Assembly (NCBI RefSeq): GCF_009765875.1
Contig: NZ_LMUP01000014.1
Span: 310,001 to 374,000 of the forward strand
Direction: 5' to 3'
Source: Pedobacter sp. L105
GTDB lineage: Bacteria > Bacteroidota > Bacteroidia > Sphingobacteriales > Sphingobacteriaceae
DNA length: 64,000 bases
A program made the position numbers and the translations under genes. This document shows, piece by piece, positions 63,757 through 64,000 of the stretch. The notes beneath the pieces were generated by a model, which did not search any database, had not been told where the DNA came from, and was given only the letters and a program-made list of their open reading frames with translations. The number at the start of each line of letters is the position of its first letter. The first letter of the stretch is position 1.

Positions 63757-63890
63757 TATTTGACAATCCAGTAGCCCAGGGCAAGCCATAAGAGTCCTTT
63801 CGCTAAAAAGAAAAGGAACCCCCAAACGCCGATTCGTTTGATCCATTTGATAAAGATGTCCTTTTTTAAGTCCTTTTTATCCTGATTCAT
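63756..63890 (-). CDS. Small membrane protein (44 residues)
   Basis: ATG at 63890, TAG at 63758-63756. Product NQDKKDLKKDIFIKWIKRIG, then VWGFLFFLAKGLLWLALGYW and IVK. A charged N-terminus is followed by one or two membrane helices. I recognise this layout from small conserved membrane proteins of Bacteroidota, though no function is known. An inverted repeat follows its stop. No RNA gene or other reading frame is seen in 63891-64000. Confidence 0.6.
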   Translation of the reverse strand: MNQDKKDLKKDIFIKWIKRIGVWGFLFFLAKGLLWLALGYWIVK

Positions 63891-64000
63891 GAGCTGCTAA
63901 AAATAAGAAATCTTTACTAAAAGAGATAACCTGAAAAATATATTTGGTTAATTTTAAGTATATAAACGATTTAGTAATTATTTTTTATTTTTTGAAAACT

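Overview
The window looks like a chromosome segment of a Bacteroidota bacterium, most likely Sphingobacteriaceae and Pedobacter-like. This is inferred from moderate-to-low G+C, a complete Bat operon, FecR/ECF genes, a TonB-type 812-residue beta-barrel receptor, DUF4402 proteins, a large FtsX-type permease, a LytTR/LytS pair, and promoters resembling TTTG-N17-23-TAnnTTTG rather than TTGACA/TATAAT. No rRNA, tRNA, CRISPR array or intact insertion sequence was seen.

Layout. 1-3501: end of a surface-polysaccharide-like region (beta-helix protein, acyltransferase, family-14-like glycosyltransferase). 3660-9668: OmpA-like protein, HAD phosphatase, a decayed gene scrap, two divergent sugar/lectin-fold proteins and a LytS/LytTR two-component pair. 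9895-17156: outer-membrane receptor, aldehyde dehydrogenase, an Mla-type lipid ABC transporter (permease, ATPase, MCE protein) and a DoxX-like protein. 17379-25683: MoxR, DUF58, a BatD-like protein and BatA to BatE in one tightly packed operon. 25839-31542: lipoprotein, RES-Xre toxin-antitoxin pair, FtsX permease with a putative sigma-54 promoter and tandem upstream sites, and an MgtC/DUF4010 membrane protein. 31849-36149: large secreted NHL-type protein, GNAT relic, small membrane protein and a PH-like membrane protein.

36135-40675 (minus strand) is the most unusual region: a compact operon of a DUF4402 pilin-like protein, a PapD-like chaperone, a second DUF4402 protein and an 863-residue usher-like outer-membrane protein. 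A strong hairpin with a U-run lies between the first gene and the rest. This reads as a chaperone-usher fibre system of Bacteroidota type, with a probable shaft subunit (it has an N-terminal extension) and a probable tip subunit (it lacks one).

41095-49991 holds mostly metabolic and housekeeping genes (RibD-like reductase, alpha/beta hydrolase, aldo/keto reductase, DUF3347, SDR, AraC regulator, surface-antigen barrel, amine oxidase, YXWGXW protein). 49999-53929 is a decaying region: a 5' relic of a group IIC intron directly behind a terminator, an STN/barrel gene broken by a frameshift and an amber codon, an intact FecR gene, and an ECF sigma gene broken by one ochre codon. 54066-63890 carries an outer-membrane barrel, a fatty acid desaturase, a VOC protein, an ECF sigma/membrane protein/thioredoxin module, a TPR protein with an HExxH protease core, a HAD hydrolase and a small membrane protein.
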